This document shows positions 1 to 8,484 of a stretch of DNA of 64,000 bases, piece by piece. A program made the position numbers and the translations under genes. Within the stretch, counting starts at the first letter, position 1; each line of letters opens with the position of its first letter. The notes beneath the pieces were generated by a model. The model saw only the letters and a program-made list of their open reading frames with translations, was not told the origin of the DNA and searched no databases. The stretch comes from Rhodoplanes azumiensis (GTDB taxonomy: Bacteria > Pseudomonadota > Alphaproteobacteria > Rhizobiales > Xanthobacteraceae), in the NCBI RefSeq assembly GCF_042682915.1, contig NZ_JBHUIW010000004.1, positions 62,001 through 126,000 on the forward strand. Reading direction: 5' to 3'.

Positions 1-27
1 CGGCGCTTCTGCTAGCGTGCCGCCGCC

Positions 28-2808
28 ATGGACGCCCTGCACAAGCCCGCTCCCGACGGGACCGCCGATCCGCGTGCCGAGACGCGCGCCCCGGACACGT
101 GCGCCCCGGACACTCGTGCCCCGGACACTCGTGCCGCCGACACCCGCGTCACGCCGATGATGGAGCAGTACATCGAGATCAAGGCCGCCAATCCGGACTG
201 CCTCCTGTTCTACCGGATGGGCGATTTCTACGAGATGTTCTTCGCCGATGCCGAGACGGCGAGCCGGGCGCTCGGCATCGTGCTGACCAAGCGCGGCAAG
301 CACCAGGGCGCCGACATTCCGATGTGCGGCGTGCCGATCGAGCGCGCCGACGAGTACCTGCATCGCCTCATCGCGCTCGGCCATCGAGTCGCCGTGTGCG
401 AGCAGATGGAGGATCCGGCCGAGGCGAAGAAGCGCGGCGGCAAGTCGGTCGTGCGGCGCGACGTGGTGCGTCTCGTCACGCCGGGCACGTTGACCGAGGA
501 CTCGCTCCTCGATTCCCGCCGCAACAATTTTCTCGCCGCGATCGTGCGCGGCAAACCTTCGTCGGAATCGGACGACACGCGCTTCGCGCTCGCCTGCCTG
601 GACATCTCGACGGGCGAGTTCCGGCTCACCGAATGCGACCGCGTGCGGCTGGCGTCCGAGATCGCCCGGGTCGAGCCCGGCGAGGTGATCGTCTCAGACG
701 CGCTCTGGGAGGATCCCGAGGTCGCGCCGTTCCTGCGGTCGCTGCCCGCCGTGACGCCGCTCGGCCGCGACGTGTTCGACGGCGCCAGCGCCGAGCGGCG
801 GCTCACGTCGTATTTCGCCGTCGCCACCTCGGAGGCGTTCGGCACGTTCTCGCGGCTGGAGCTGACCGCGGCCGCCGCCTGCGTCACCTATGTGGAGCGC
901 ACCCAGCTCGGCAAGCGGCCGCCGCTGTCGCCGCCGTCGCGCGAGGCGCTCGGCGCGACGCTGTCGATCGACGCGGCGACCCGCGCCAATCTCGAGCTGA
1001 TGAAGACGCTCGGCGGCGAGCGGCGCGGCTCGCTGGTCGCCGCGATCGACCGCACCGTCACGGCGGCGGGCTCGCGCCTCTTGGCGCAACGCATCGCGGC
1101 TCCTCTGACGGATCCGGCCGCGATCGCGCGCCGGCTCGATGCGGTCGAGTTCTTCACACGCGAGTCCATCCTCCGCGGCGTCGTGCGAGAAAAGCTCGCG
1201 GCGGCGCCGGATCTGGCCCGCTCGCTCGCCCGCATCGTGCTGGCGCGCGGCGGCCCGCGCGACCTCGCCGCGATCCGCGACGGACTCGCGGCCGCCGGCG
1301 ATCTCGCGGCGCGCTTGTCGGCCGACGGACTGCCGGACGAGATCACGTCGGCGACGCACGATCTGCGCGCGCCGGATCCGGCGCTCGCCGAGACGCTGGG
1401 TGCGGCGCTCGCCGACGCGCTTCCCTTGCAGAAGCGCGACGGCGGCTTCGTGCGGTCGGGATACGAGCCGGCGCTCGACGAGGCGCGCGCGCTGCGCGAC
1501 GAGTCGCGTCGCGTGATCGCGGCGCTGCAGGCGCGCTACGCCGACGAGACCGGCATCCGGGCGCTGAAGATCCGGCACAACAACGTGCTCGGCTATTTCG
1601 TCGAGGTGACGGCACAGCACGCCGAGCGGCTGATGACGCCGCCGCTGAACGCCACCTTCATCCATCGCCAGACGCTCGCCGGCCAGGTGCGCTTCACCTC
1701 GACCGAGCTCGGCGCGCTGGAGGCGAAGATCGCGAGCGCCGCCGACCGCGCGCTCGGGCTCGAGCTCGAGATCTTCGACAGGCTCGCCGCTGCCGTAGTC
1801 GCCGCCGCCGACGCCGTCAAGGCGGCCGCACAGGCGCTCGCCGTGATCGACGTCGCTGCGGCGCTCGCCGCGGTCGCGACGGAATGCCGCTTCGTGCGGC
1901 CCGAGGTCGACGACGGCGTCGGCTTCTGCATCGCGGGCGGCCGCCATCCGGTGGTCGAGCAGGCGATCGCCGCCGAGGGCGGCTCGTTCGTCGCGAACGA
2001 CTGCGACCTCTCGCCGACCTCCGACACGGGGCGCGGCCGCATCGCCGTCGTCACCGGCCCGAACATGGCGGGCAAGTCGACCTATCTGCGCCAGAACGCC
2101 CTGATCGTCGTGCTGGCACAGGCCGGCAGCTTCGTGCCGGCGACGCGGGCCAAGATCGGCGTGGTCGACCGGCTGTTCTCGCGCGTCGGCGCCGCCGACG
2201 ATCTCGCCCGCGGCCGCTCGACCTTCATGGTCGAGATGGTGGAGACGGCCGCGATCCTGAACCAGGCGAGCGACCGCTCGTTGGTGATTCTGGACGAGAT
2301 CGGCCGCGGCACCGCGACCTATGACGGTCTCTCGATCGCTTGGGCGGCGGTCGAGCATCTGCACGACCGCAATCGCTGCCGCGCGCTGTTCGCCACGCAT
2401 TTCCACGAGTTGACGGCGCTCGCCAACAAGCTCGACCGGCTGTTCAACATCACGGTGCGGGTGAAGGAGTGGCACGGCGACGTCGTGTTCCTGCACGAGG
2501 TCGTGGCCGGCGCGGCGGATCGCTCCTACGGCATCCAGGTGGCCAAGCTCGCCGGCCTGCCGCCGGCCGTCATCGAGCGCGCCAAGCACGTGCTCGGGGC
2601 GCTCGAGGCCGAGGACAGAACCTCGCCGGCGCGAAAGCTCGTCGACGATCTGCCGCTGTTCGCGCCGCGCGTCGCACCGCCCAAGCCGGCCGTCGATCCG
2701 CACGCCGAGGCCGTGATGAAGCGGCTCTCGGAGCTCGACCCCGACGACATGTCGCCGCGCGAGGCCCTGGAGGCGCTCTACGCTCTCAAGCAGGCGGCGC
2801 GGGGGTGA
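28..2808 (+). CDS. mutS: DNA mismatch repair protein MutS
   Basis: MutS binds base mismatches and small loops in DNA and, as an ATPase clamp, starts methyl-independent or methyl-directed mismatch repair with MutL. The 926-residue product has the mismatch-reading Phe-x-Glu motif (F67-Y68-E69 in GDFYEMFF), a Walker A loop GPNMAGKST at residues 677-685, and a Walker B region LVILDEIGRGTATYDG. Length is slightly above the usual 850-880 because of an N-terminal extension of about 43 residues that includes four tandem APDTR-like pentapeptides. An alternative start at position 157 (MMEQYIEIK) would give the classical N-terminus; I kept the first ATG because the frame is open, but a start at 157 is possible. 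The gene stands alone and is followed by a palindromic repeat block. Confidence 0.97.
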   Translation: MDALHKPAPDGTADPRAETRAPDTCAPDTRAPDTRAADTRVTPMMEQYIEIKAANPDCLLFYRMGDFYEMFFADAETASRALGIVLTKRGKHQGADIPMCGVPIERADEYLHRLIALGHRVAVCEQMEDPAEAKKRGGKSVVRRDVVRLVTPGTLTEDSLLDSRRNNFLAAIVRGKPSSESDDTRFALACLDISTGEFRLTECDRVRLASEIARVEPGEVIVSDALWEDPEVAPFLRSLPAVTPLGRDVFDGASAERRLTSYFAVATSEAFGTFSRLELTAAAACVTYVERTQLGKRPPLSPPSREALGATLSIDAATRANLELMKTLGGERRGSLVAAIDRTVTAAGSRLLAQRIAAPLTDPAAIARRLDAVEFFTRESILRGVVREKLAAAPDLARSLARIVLARGGPRDLAAIRDGLAAAGDLAARLSADGLPDEITSATHDLRAPDPALAETLGAALADALPLQKRDGGFVRSGYEPALDEARALRDESRRVIAALQARYADETGIRALKIRHNNVLGYFVEVTAQHAERLMTPPLNATFIHRQTLAGQVRFTSTELGALEAKIASAADRALGLELEIFDRLAAAVVAAADAVKAAAQALAVIDVAAALAAVATECRFVRPEVDDGVGFCIAGGRHPVVEQAIAAEGGSFVANDCDLSPTSDTGRGRIAVVTGPNMAGKSTYLRQNALIVVLAQAGSFVPATRAKIGVVDRLFSRVGAADDLARGRSTFMVEMVETAAILNQASDRSLVILDEIGRGTATYDGLSIAWAAVEHLHDRNRCRALFATHFHELTALANKLDRLFNITVRVKEWHGDVVFLHEVVAGAADRSYGIQVAKLAGLPPAVIERAKHVLGALEAEDRTSPARKLVDDLPLFAPRVAPPKPAVDPHAEAVMKRLSELDPDDMSPREALEALYALKQAARG
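88..147 (+). repeat. 15-bp in-frame tandem repeat, four copies, in mutS N-terminus
   Basis: Four consecutive 15-bp units (88-102, 103-117, 118-132, 133-147) encode APDTC, APDTR, APDTR and AADTR. The second and third units are identical. Unit length is a multiple of three, so copy-number change would not shift the frame. The repeat lies before the conserved mismatch-binding domain. Confidence 0.85.
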
Positions 2809-2813
2809 TCGTC

Positions 2814-3182
2814 ACCTCTCCCCGCGCGGCGGGGAGAGGTCGACATTCGCGCGATCAGCGCGGATGTCGGGTGAGGGGGCGTCACCGCGAGTCTGTGCTG
2901 TCCGGAAGCGCCCCCTCATCCGGCTCGGACCTTCGGTCCGAGCCACCCTCTCCCCGCGCGGCGGGGAGAGGGAAGACGGAGCGCTCTGCGCCTGACAAAG
3001 CACCAGATCAGATCCGCCCGGCTGATCGGATCGGACTTACCCTCTCCCTCAGGGAGAGGGTCGACGCGCGAAGCGCGTCGGGGTGAGGGTTTACGGAGCG
3101 AGTTGTCTGGCCTCGGCACCCCCTCACCCGGACTTCGCGCCTTCGGCGCGAACCCCGACCTCTCCCCGCCGGGGAGAGGTGA
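2814..3182. repeat. Composite palindromic intergenic repeat, family A (copy 1)
   Basis: The whole mutS to hmuQ gap is a string of palindromes: ACCTCTCCCCGC paired with its complement around 2814-2840, GGCTCGGAC/GTCCGAGCC near 2925-2945, ACCCTCTCCC/GGGAGAGGGT near 3038-3061, and GACGCGC/GCGCGTC just after. GGGTGAGGGG and CCCCTCACCC half-sites mark head-to-head copies. The same arrangement recurs at 18210-18358 and 20544-20679, so this is a dispersed REP/BIME-like family. Hairpins at the convergent end may also act as transcript ends, but there is no T-tract. Confidence 0.85.
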
Positions 3183-3192
3183 AAAAGTCGGA

Positions 3193-3528
3193 TCACGCCG
3201 CGTCGGCGCGCGGGCGGACCGTCTGCTTCACCTCGAAGCCCTCGAACTTCGGATGCTCGAGATAGAGCGGGCCGGTGCCGGAGTTGTCGGCGCGGGCATG
3301 CGCCTTGCGGAACTCCTCGGACGTCGTCCACGCCTCGAAATTCGCCTTCGTGGCCCACACGGTGTGCGACGAGTAGAGCGTGTGGTCCTCGGCCTCCGGA
3401 CCTTTCAGCAGGTGGAACTCGACGAAGCCCGGCATGCGATCCAGATAGGTCTCGCGCGTCGTCCACACGGTCTCGAACGCGGTCTCGCTGCCCTTCTTCA
3501 CCTTGAAGCGGTTCATCGCGATGTACAT
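3193..3528 (-). CDS. IsdG-type heme-degrading monooxygenase (HmuQ/HmuD-like, ABM domain)
   Basis: A 111-residue antibiotic-biosynthesis-monooxygenase fold protein. The three catalytic residues of IsdG-type heme oxygenases are at the expected spacing: N6, W67 and H77. The opening YIAMNRFKVKKG and the central GFVEFHLL segment are typical of the rhizobial HmuQ/HmuD heme-oxygenase group. It would open heme in the cytoplasm and release iron using O2. AGGAGA lies about 9 bases before the ATG. It sits 63 bases after tonB on the same strand, so it is probably the last gene of the hmuR-tonB operon. Which of the rhizobial paralogues (HmuQ or HmuD) it corresponds to cannot be settled by eye. Confidence 0.85.
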   Translation of the reverse strand: MYIAMNRFKVKKGSETAFETVWTTRETYLDRMPGFVEFHLLKGPEAEDHTLYSSHTVWATKANFEAWTTSEEFRKAHARADNSGTGPLYLEHPKFEGFEVKQTVRPRADAA

Positions 3529-3591
3529 CGGGGGGTCTCCTGTCTGGCGTCTGGCTGGATTGAACCCTGACCGCTCCGGAAAAGGAAGCGA

Positions 3592-4785
3592 TCAACGAAG
3601 GAAGAAGCTGACCGGCACCGAAAAGCTCATGCCCTGCCCGTTCGGCGGGGCCGGGAACGGCGAGGCGCGGCGCACCATCGCGGTGGTCTCCTGATCGAGG
3701 CTGGCGATGCCGGACGAGCGGCCGAGCCGCACCGAGGTGACGCGACCCGAGCCGTCGATCGAGAAGCTCACGCTGGTCGTGCCCTGGTGCCCGGCCGCGC
3801 GCGCGTCGGAGGGGAACTGCTTGTGGCGGGCGAGATGCGCCGCGACGATGCCGCGATAGTTGGTGTCGAGATCCGAGCGGCCGCGGCCGAGGCCGCTCGC
3901 CGCGCTCGACGCCACGCTCGCCGTGGCGCTCGCGGTGACGCGGGGCTTCGGGTCCGTCTTGGGCTTCGGTTTCGGCTTGGCGACCGGCTTCGGCTTGGCC
4001 TCGACCGTCGGCTCGGGCTTCGGCTCTGGCTTCGTCTCCGGCTTGGGCTGCGGCTTGGGCGGCTCGGGCGGCACCACCGCGACCGACTCGGGTGCCTCCT
4101 CCGCGATGACCGGTGTCGGCTCGGGCGGCGGCGGCTCCTTCACGGGCTCCGGCTCGGGTGGCGGGGCCGTCGCCACCTGTTGCTCGACCGGCGGCGGCTC
4201 CTCCGGCGTCGGCTCGACCTTGGCCTGCTCGGGCGGCGGCGGATCTTCGACCTTCTCGGGCAGCTTCTCGTCCGGCTGCGGGGTCGGCTCGCCGGTCGAG
4301 GCCGTGCTGGTGGTCTCCGAGTCGCCCGGATCGGGTGCGAGGCCGGCGAGCTGGTCGGCCCCCAACACCATCTCGACCGAGATCACCTCGAGGCCGATGC
4401 TGGCGGCCGGCGGAGGATCGCGGAAGAACGCGGCGAGCACCGCCCCGTGCAGCGCGACCGAGCAGAGCAGCACCACCGCGGTGCGCCCTGCCGAGCCGGC
4501 CTTGGCGCCGACGACGGCCCGGTCGTCCGTCGCGAGCGGCGGCAGCGACGGCGCGGCGTGGTTGCTCGGCCCGTGATCGCGGGTCGCCCGCACATGGGCG
4601 AGCGACACCACGTTCGTGCCTCTCGTGGTCCCCTCGCCCGCGCAAGCTCCGTCGCCATGTGGATCGGTGTCGCGCCGCAGCTCCACGGGTGGAGCCGCGG
4701 ACGCGCCGTCGGCGTCGGAAGGGCGGCCCGGCACGACCGTGAGCAGGCCGTGACGGGGATCGATCGGGGCACGCGAGGCTTTCAT
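3592..4785 (-). CDS. tonB: TonB energy-transducing protein
   Basis: Links the inner-membrane proton motive force to the outer-membrane receptor. The 397-residue product has one membrane segment at about 103-121 containing the TonB S-x3-H signature (S109, H113 in SVALHG), a long periplasmic Pro/Lys/Glu-rich spacer (about 165-285) and a C-terminal TonB domain (about 305-397, ending in a SFFLR strand). Unusually, about 100 residues precede the membrane segment, whereas enteric TonB has roughly a dozen. The start ATG is 8 bases after the hmuR stop, so the two genes are co-transcribed. ExbB and ExbD are not in this window and must be supplied elsewhere. Assignment to heme uptake is by context. Confidence 0.9.
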   Translation of the reverse strand: MKASRAPIDPRHGLLTVVPGRPSDADGASAAPPVELRRDTDPHGDGACAGEGTTRGTNVVSLAHVRATRDHGPSNHAAPSLPPLATDDRAVVGAKAGSAGRTAVVLLCSVALHGAVLAAFFRDPPPAASIGLEVISVEMVLGADQLAGLAPDPGDSETTSTASTGEPTPQPDEKLPEKVEDPPPPEQAKVEPTPEEPPPVEQQVATAPPPEPEPVKEPPPPEPTPVIAEEAPESVAVVPPEPPKPQPKPETKPEPKPEPTVEAKPKPVAKPKPKPKTDPKPRVTASATASVASSAASGLGRGRSDLDTNYRGIVAAHLARHKQFPSDARAAGHQGTTSVSFSIDGSGRVTSVRLGRSSGIASLDQETTAMVRRASPFPAPPNGQGMSFSVPVSFFLR

Positions 4786-4793
4786 GGCGGGGC

Positions 4794-7004
4794 TCAGGCT
4801 CCTCCGAAGCGGATCTTGACCGAGCCCTTGAACGTGATGCCGGGTGCCGGCGAGGCCCACAGAAGGTCGTTCTGGGCGCCGACGTCCGCGCTCTTGGCGA
4901 TCGCATAGGGCCGGTAGTACTGGTTGAGCAGGTTGTCGATGCCGAAGCTCATCAGCACGTCGGGGGTCGGCTGGTAGCCGAGATAGACGTTGACGAGGTT
5001 GTACGAGCTCGCCGGGATGTAGTTCGCCGGGATGTCGTCGTTGGAGGCGACCGCGGCCCAGCGCACCATCGCCGTGATCTTGCGATCGAGGAAGCGGGCG
5101 CCGACCGTGGTGACCAGGCGGTCGCCCTGGATGCGCACCAGACCGACGCCGGTGTCGACGTTCTTGCCGCGCTGGATCGTGCCGGCGAGACCGACGAACC
5201 AGCCGCCGGTGTCGTACATGGTCTCCGCCTCGAAACCGTCGATGCGGGCGTGCGGAATGTTCTGATACTGGTAGTACTGCGGCAGGCTCGGCGTGCCGCC
5301 GAAGCTCGTCAGCTCGATGTAGTCGTAGACGTCGTTGCGGAACACGTTGAACTTGCCGCGGAACGTCGCACCGGCCAGGAACACGTTGTCGTATTTCAGG
5401 TTGACGCCGGCTTCCTTGTTCTTGCCGACCTCCGCCGCGAGGGTCGGGTTCGGCAGGAAGCAGAAGCTGCCGATATTGCCGTCCGCGCACAGGAAGCCGG
5501 GCTCGAAGGTGCTGGCGCGCGCATGCGCGCCGCTGATCACGGTCTCGGTCAGCGACGGCGCGCGATACCCTTCCGCATAGGTGACGTAGGGCGTGAAGCC
5601 GTCGATCGGCGTCACGCCGATCGTGACCTTCGGCGACACGCGGTCGCCAGACGAGCCGCCCCCCGTGCCGGAGAGCTCGTAGGTGTCGTAGCGGGCCGCG
5701 CTGATCACCTCGAGCCAGGTCGCGTAATTGCTCTTCACCTGCACGAAGGCGCCGCCGACGGTGCGCTCGCCGCCCGGCGTCGTGACGTCGGACACGCCGC
5801 GCGGATCGTAGGTCTCGACCGTGTCGCGGAACGCGTCGCCGCCGACCGTGACGGCGTGGCGGAACCCGAAGGCCTCGAAGCGCGAGGTGTTGTTGGCGTC
5901 GAAGCCGACCGTGTCGAGCAGATAGCTGCGCTCGTCGCCGACGCAGCCCGAGACCGCGTTGCCGGGCTTCCCGGCCGGACACGGCGCGCTCGCCGTGGTC
6001 GAGATGTGCTGGGTCTTGACCTGCTGGGAGTCGGTGCGGTTCCAGTAGACGTTGGCGTCCCAGTCGATCAGCTGGTTGTCGGGCCGTTGATAGCGCCAGC
6101 GCGCCGCCGTGGTGATGTTGGTGAGATCGGTCGCGTAGACCGAGGTGCCGCGGCTGCTGACGCCGTCGATGGTGCGGGTCGGCTGACCGGCGTCGTACTG
6201 GTAGTTCTGGAAGATGCCGGTGAACTTCACCTCGTGACCGTCGGCCGGGCGGACCGTCAGCTTGGTGATGGCGCTGCCCACCTGGTTCCAGGAGTTGACC
6301 ACCTCGGTGCCGGAGCCGTCGTCGTAGTTCGCCTGCTTCTTGAAGCTGCCGCCGACGAAGAGGTCGACGTTCGGGTTGACGTGGACGCCGCCGAACACCG
6401 AGGCGAGACCGCTGCCGTGATTGCTGCCGACCTGGGTGTGCCCTTCGACGCCCCAGCGCTCGCCGGGCCGCACCACGTCCTGGATGTCCTTGGTGCGGAA
6501 CGAGGCGACGCCGCCGATCGCGCCGGACCCGTAGATGTTGGCGGTCGGGCCGCGCACGATGTCGACGCCGCCGATCAGCTCGGGATCGAGGAAGAAAGCG
6601 CCGCTCGCCCCGTGGCCGGTGCGCTGATAGTTCTGGCGGGCGCCGTCGACCACCACGGCGACGCGGCCGAAGTCCTGCAGGCCGCGGATGTTGATCGAGG
6701 TCGACGGCTCGTCGCCGCGATCCTGCACGGCGACGCCGGGCACCGCGATCAGGAGATCGGACAGGCGCTTCGGCAGAATCTGATTGATCTGATCCATGCG
6801 CACGGTCGAGACCGGCGCGAGCGAGTCGATCGCCTTCTCCTCGGTCTTGGTCGCCGTCACCGTGATGGCGTCGAGCGACTCCACCGCCTGCGCGAGCGCG
6901 ACCGTTCCCGACGAGACCAGAATCGCGGCCGTGATCGCGATCGTCGATGCGCCCGACGGAAGCCTGCCGGCTCCCCGCCCCTGTCCAACCATGTGAGCCC
7001 CCAC
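4794..7004 (-). CDS. hmuR: TonB-dependent hemin/hemoprotein receptor
   Basis: Outer-membrane beta-barrel importing heme. The 736-residue protein has a signal peptide (cleavage likely after AQA at residue 40), a TonB box (DAITVTAT, 45-52), a plug domain, and the hallmark of heme receptors: a YRAP motif (480-483), a histidine at 494 and an NPTL motif (519-522), equivalent to the FRAP-His-NPNL set. H131 in the plug matches the position of the second heme ligand of HemR. The C-terminus is a beta-strand ending FGGA. It leads the leftward operon with tonB and the heme monooxygenase and diverges from hmuP across a shared operator region. Named by family; ligand range (free heme or hemoproteins) is not readable. 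Confidence 0.93.
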   Translation of the reverse strand: MGAHMVGQGRGAGRLPSGASTIAITAAILVSSGTVALAQAVESLDAITVTATKTEEKAIDSLAPVSTVRMDQINQILPKRLSDLLIAVPGVAVQDRGDEPSTSINIRGLQDFGRVAVVVDGARQNYQRTGHGASGAFFLDPELIGGVDIVRGPTANIYGSGAIGGVASFRTKDIQDVVRPGERWGVEGHTQVGSNHGSGLASVFGGVHVNPNVDLFVGGSFKKQANYDDGSGTEVVNSWNQVGSAITKLTVRPADGHEVKFTGIFQNYQYDAGQPTRTIDGVSSRGTSVYATDLTNITTAARWRYQRPDNQLIDWDANVYWNRTDSQQVKTQHISTTASAPCPAGKPGNAVSGCVGDERSYLLDTVGFDANNTSRFEAFGFRHAVTVGGDAFRDTVETYDPRGVSDVTTPGGERTVGGAFVQVKSNYATWLEVISAARYDTYELSGTGGGSSGDRVSPKVTIGVTPIDGFTPYVTYAEGYRAPSLTETVISGAHARASTFEPGFLCADGNIGSFCFLPNPTLAAEVGKNKEAGVNLKYDNVFLAGATFRGKFNVFRNDVYDYIELTSFGGTPSLPQYYQYQNIPHARIDGFEAETMYDTGGWFVGLAGTIQRGKNVDTGVGLVRIQGDRLVTTVGARFLDRKITAMVRWAAVASNDDIPANYIPASSYNLVNVYLGYQPTPDVLMSFGIDNLLNQYYRPYAIAKSADVGAQNDLLWASPAPGITFKGSVKIRFGGA

Positions 7005-7143
7005 TCGCGGTTCTGATTGTCGTCGCGGGCTGGCGGGCGAGCCGGAGACCGGCTGCTTGCTGGCGTGACGTCGCGGCCCCGTTCGGGTTCCGCGGTTAAG
7101 ACTTGCCTTTGGTAACCGACTGTATTACGGCACGTCAAGGAAG

Positions 7144-7211
7144 ACTACGATAGTTTAGAATCTCTCTAAGGATCAAGTATCCAGTCTAAAATGGCTCTAA
7201 ACTATAGTCGT
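7144..7211. promoter_or_regulatory. Divergent hmu control region with ICE/Irr-like sites
   Basis: An AT-rich island between hmuR and hmuP. Arms at 7144-7159 and 7196-7211 are inverted repeats matching at 14 of 16 bases. Each arm ends in a TTTAGA half-site. On the left, TTTAGAATCTCTCTAAG (7154-7170) fits the TTTAGAA-N3-TTCTAAA pattern known for Irr-bound ICE motifs with two mismatches in the right half; the mirror copy on the other strand is weaker. A perfect GGAT-N5-ATCC inverted repeat lies at 7170-7182 between them. Two symmetric sites facing outward fit coordinated iron control of both operons. The identity of the regulator (Irr or another Fur-family protein) is inferred. Confidence 0.65.
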
Positions 7212-7250
7212 CGTCAAGACTATGCAGTACAGAGCGGAACAGGCCCCGAG

Positions 7251-7460
7251 ATGAACCGCACCGAGATCGACCGAGGTTCCGTTTCCGCCACCCCGGCGGG
7301 CGCGAACGACACGCGGGCTGAACGCAGTGTGACGGTGGTGGACCATCGCATCGAGAGCCGTGATCTGTTCGTCGCCACCCGCGAGATCATCATTTCACAT
7401 GGGCCCGACGCCTACCGGCTGCGGCTGACCGCGCAGAACAAGCTGATTCTGACCAAGTGA
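7251..7460 (+). CDS. hmuP: Hemin uptake protein HmuP
   Basis: HmuP is a small protein that in Bradyrhizobium co-activates the divergent hmuR promoter together with Irr. The 69-residue product ends with the family core: an SRDLF segment, an ATREIIISHG strand and a YRLRLTAQNKLILTK C-terminus. The ATG at 7251 (MNRTEIDRG) was preferred because an upstream in-frame ATG at 7191 falls inside the inverted-repeat operator and would give an atypically long protein. The ribosome-binding site is weak. First gene of the rightward operon, 7 bases before hmuT. Confidence 0.88.
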   Translation: MNRTEIDRGSVSATPAGANDTRAERSVTVVDHRIESRDLFVATREIIISHGPDAYRLRLTAQNKLILTK

Positions 7461-7467
7461 GGCTTTC

Positions 7468-8484
7468 ATGACACGGACGCGTCCGGGGCTTCGGCGTCTC
7501 GCGGCGGCGACGCTGGTCGGAGTCGGCCTGCTCGCGGCGGACGTCACGTCGCTGCGCGCCGCCGAGATCGTCGTGACGGACGCGACCGGCCGCGACGTCG
7601 GCGTGACGGACGCGCGCCGCATCGTCTCGATCGGCGGCTCGGTCACCGAGATCCTCTACGCGCTCGGGCTCGACGCGCGCGTCGTCGCGGTCGACACGAC
7701 CAGCATCCATCCGCCGAGCGCCCTCCAGGACAAGCCGAATGTCGGCTACATGCGCCAGCTGTCGCCGGAGGGCATTCTCGCCATGTCGCCGTCGCTGGTG
7801 CTGGCGCTCGACGGCTCCGGCCCGCCCGAGGCGCTCGCCGTGCTGCGCGCCGCCAAGGTGCCGTTCGTGCAGGTGCCGGACCGCTTCACGCCGGACGGCA
7901 TCCTCGACAAGATCCGTCTCGTCGCCGCCGCGGCCGGCGAGCCGCGACGCGGCGACTGCCTCGCCGCCGCCGTCGCGCAAGAGCTCTCCTCGCTCGCCAC
8001 GCCGGCCGGACCGCGTGCCGCCGGCCGGCCGCCGCGCGTGCTGTTCGTGCTCTCCTTCGTCAACGAGCGCGCCATGGTGGCGGGCCGCGACACCGCCGCC
8101 GACGGCATCATCCGCATGGCCGGCGCCACGAACGCGATGGCGGATTTCGCCGGCTACAAGCCGGTCGGCGACGAGGCGATCATCGCCGCGCAGCCCGACG
8201 TGGTGTTGACGATGGAGCGCCCGGGACAGACCTTCACGGCCGAGGCGGTGCTGTCACGGCCCGCTTTCGTGATGACGCCGGCCGGTGCCGCCAAGGCCTT
8301 CGTCTCGATGAACGGCCAATATCTGCTCGGCTTCGGCCCGCGCACCGCGCTCGCCGTCCGCGATCTCGCCGAACGGCTCGCCGTGCTCGGCGCCCCCGCC
8401 GCCAAGCCCGCCGCCGAGTCGCTGCCGGCCGTCGACACCCTGACGGCCCGCCACGACGCCGCGCTGGAGGCGTGCCTCAAATGA
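7468..8484 (+). CDS. hmuT: Periplasmic hemin-binding protein HmuT
   Basis: Substrate-binding protein that carries heme from the receptor to the HmuUV permease. 338 residues with a signal peptide (cleavage near residues 31-32, RAA-EI) and a class III (BtuF/TroA-like) binding fold. The segment NVGYMRQLSPEGI contains Y94, the position used as heme ligand in the ShuT/PhuT family. The stop codon overlaps the hmuU start as ATGA. Length and neighbours agree with HmuT. Confidence 0.93.
   Translation: MTRTRPGLRRLAAATLVGVGLLAADVTSLRAAEIVVTDATGRDVGVTDARRIVSIGGSVTEILYALGLDARVVAVDTTSIHPPSALQDKPNVGYMRQLSPEGILAMSPSLVLALDGSGPPEALAVLRAAKVPFVQVPDRFTPDGILDKIRLVAAAAGEPRRGDCLAAAVAQELSSLATPAGPRAAGRPPRVLFVLSFVNERAMVAGRDTAADGIIRMAGATNAMADFAGYKPVGDEAIIAAQPDVVLTMERPGQTFTAEAVLSRPAFVMTPAGAAKAFVSMNGQYLLGFGPRTALAVRDLAERLAVLGAPAAKPAAESLPAVDTLTARHDAALEACLK

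Noticed and set aside
694..2703. 669-residue open frame antisense to mutS
   Set aside because: Mirror frame of a high-GC gene; Arg/Ala-rich without any family motif, and mutS is certain.
2814..3182. Possible CRISPR array or factor-independent terminators
   Set aside because: Palindromic units vary in spacing and orientation, have no constant spacers, no cas genes nearby, and lack T-tracts; they recur elsewhere as a REP-like family.
7191..7250. Upstream start for hmuP giving 89 residues
   Set aside because: It would place coding sequence over the inverted-repeat operator and add residues not typical of HmuP; the ATG at 7251 is preferred.
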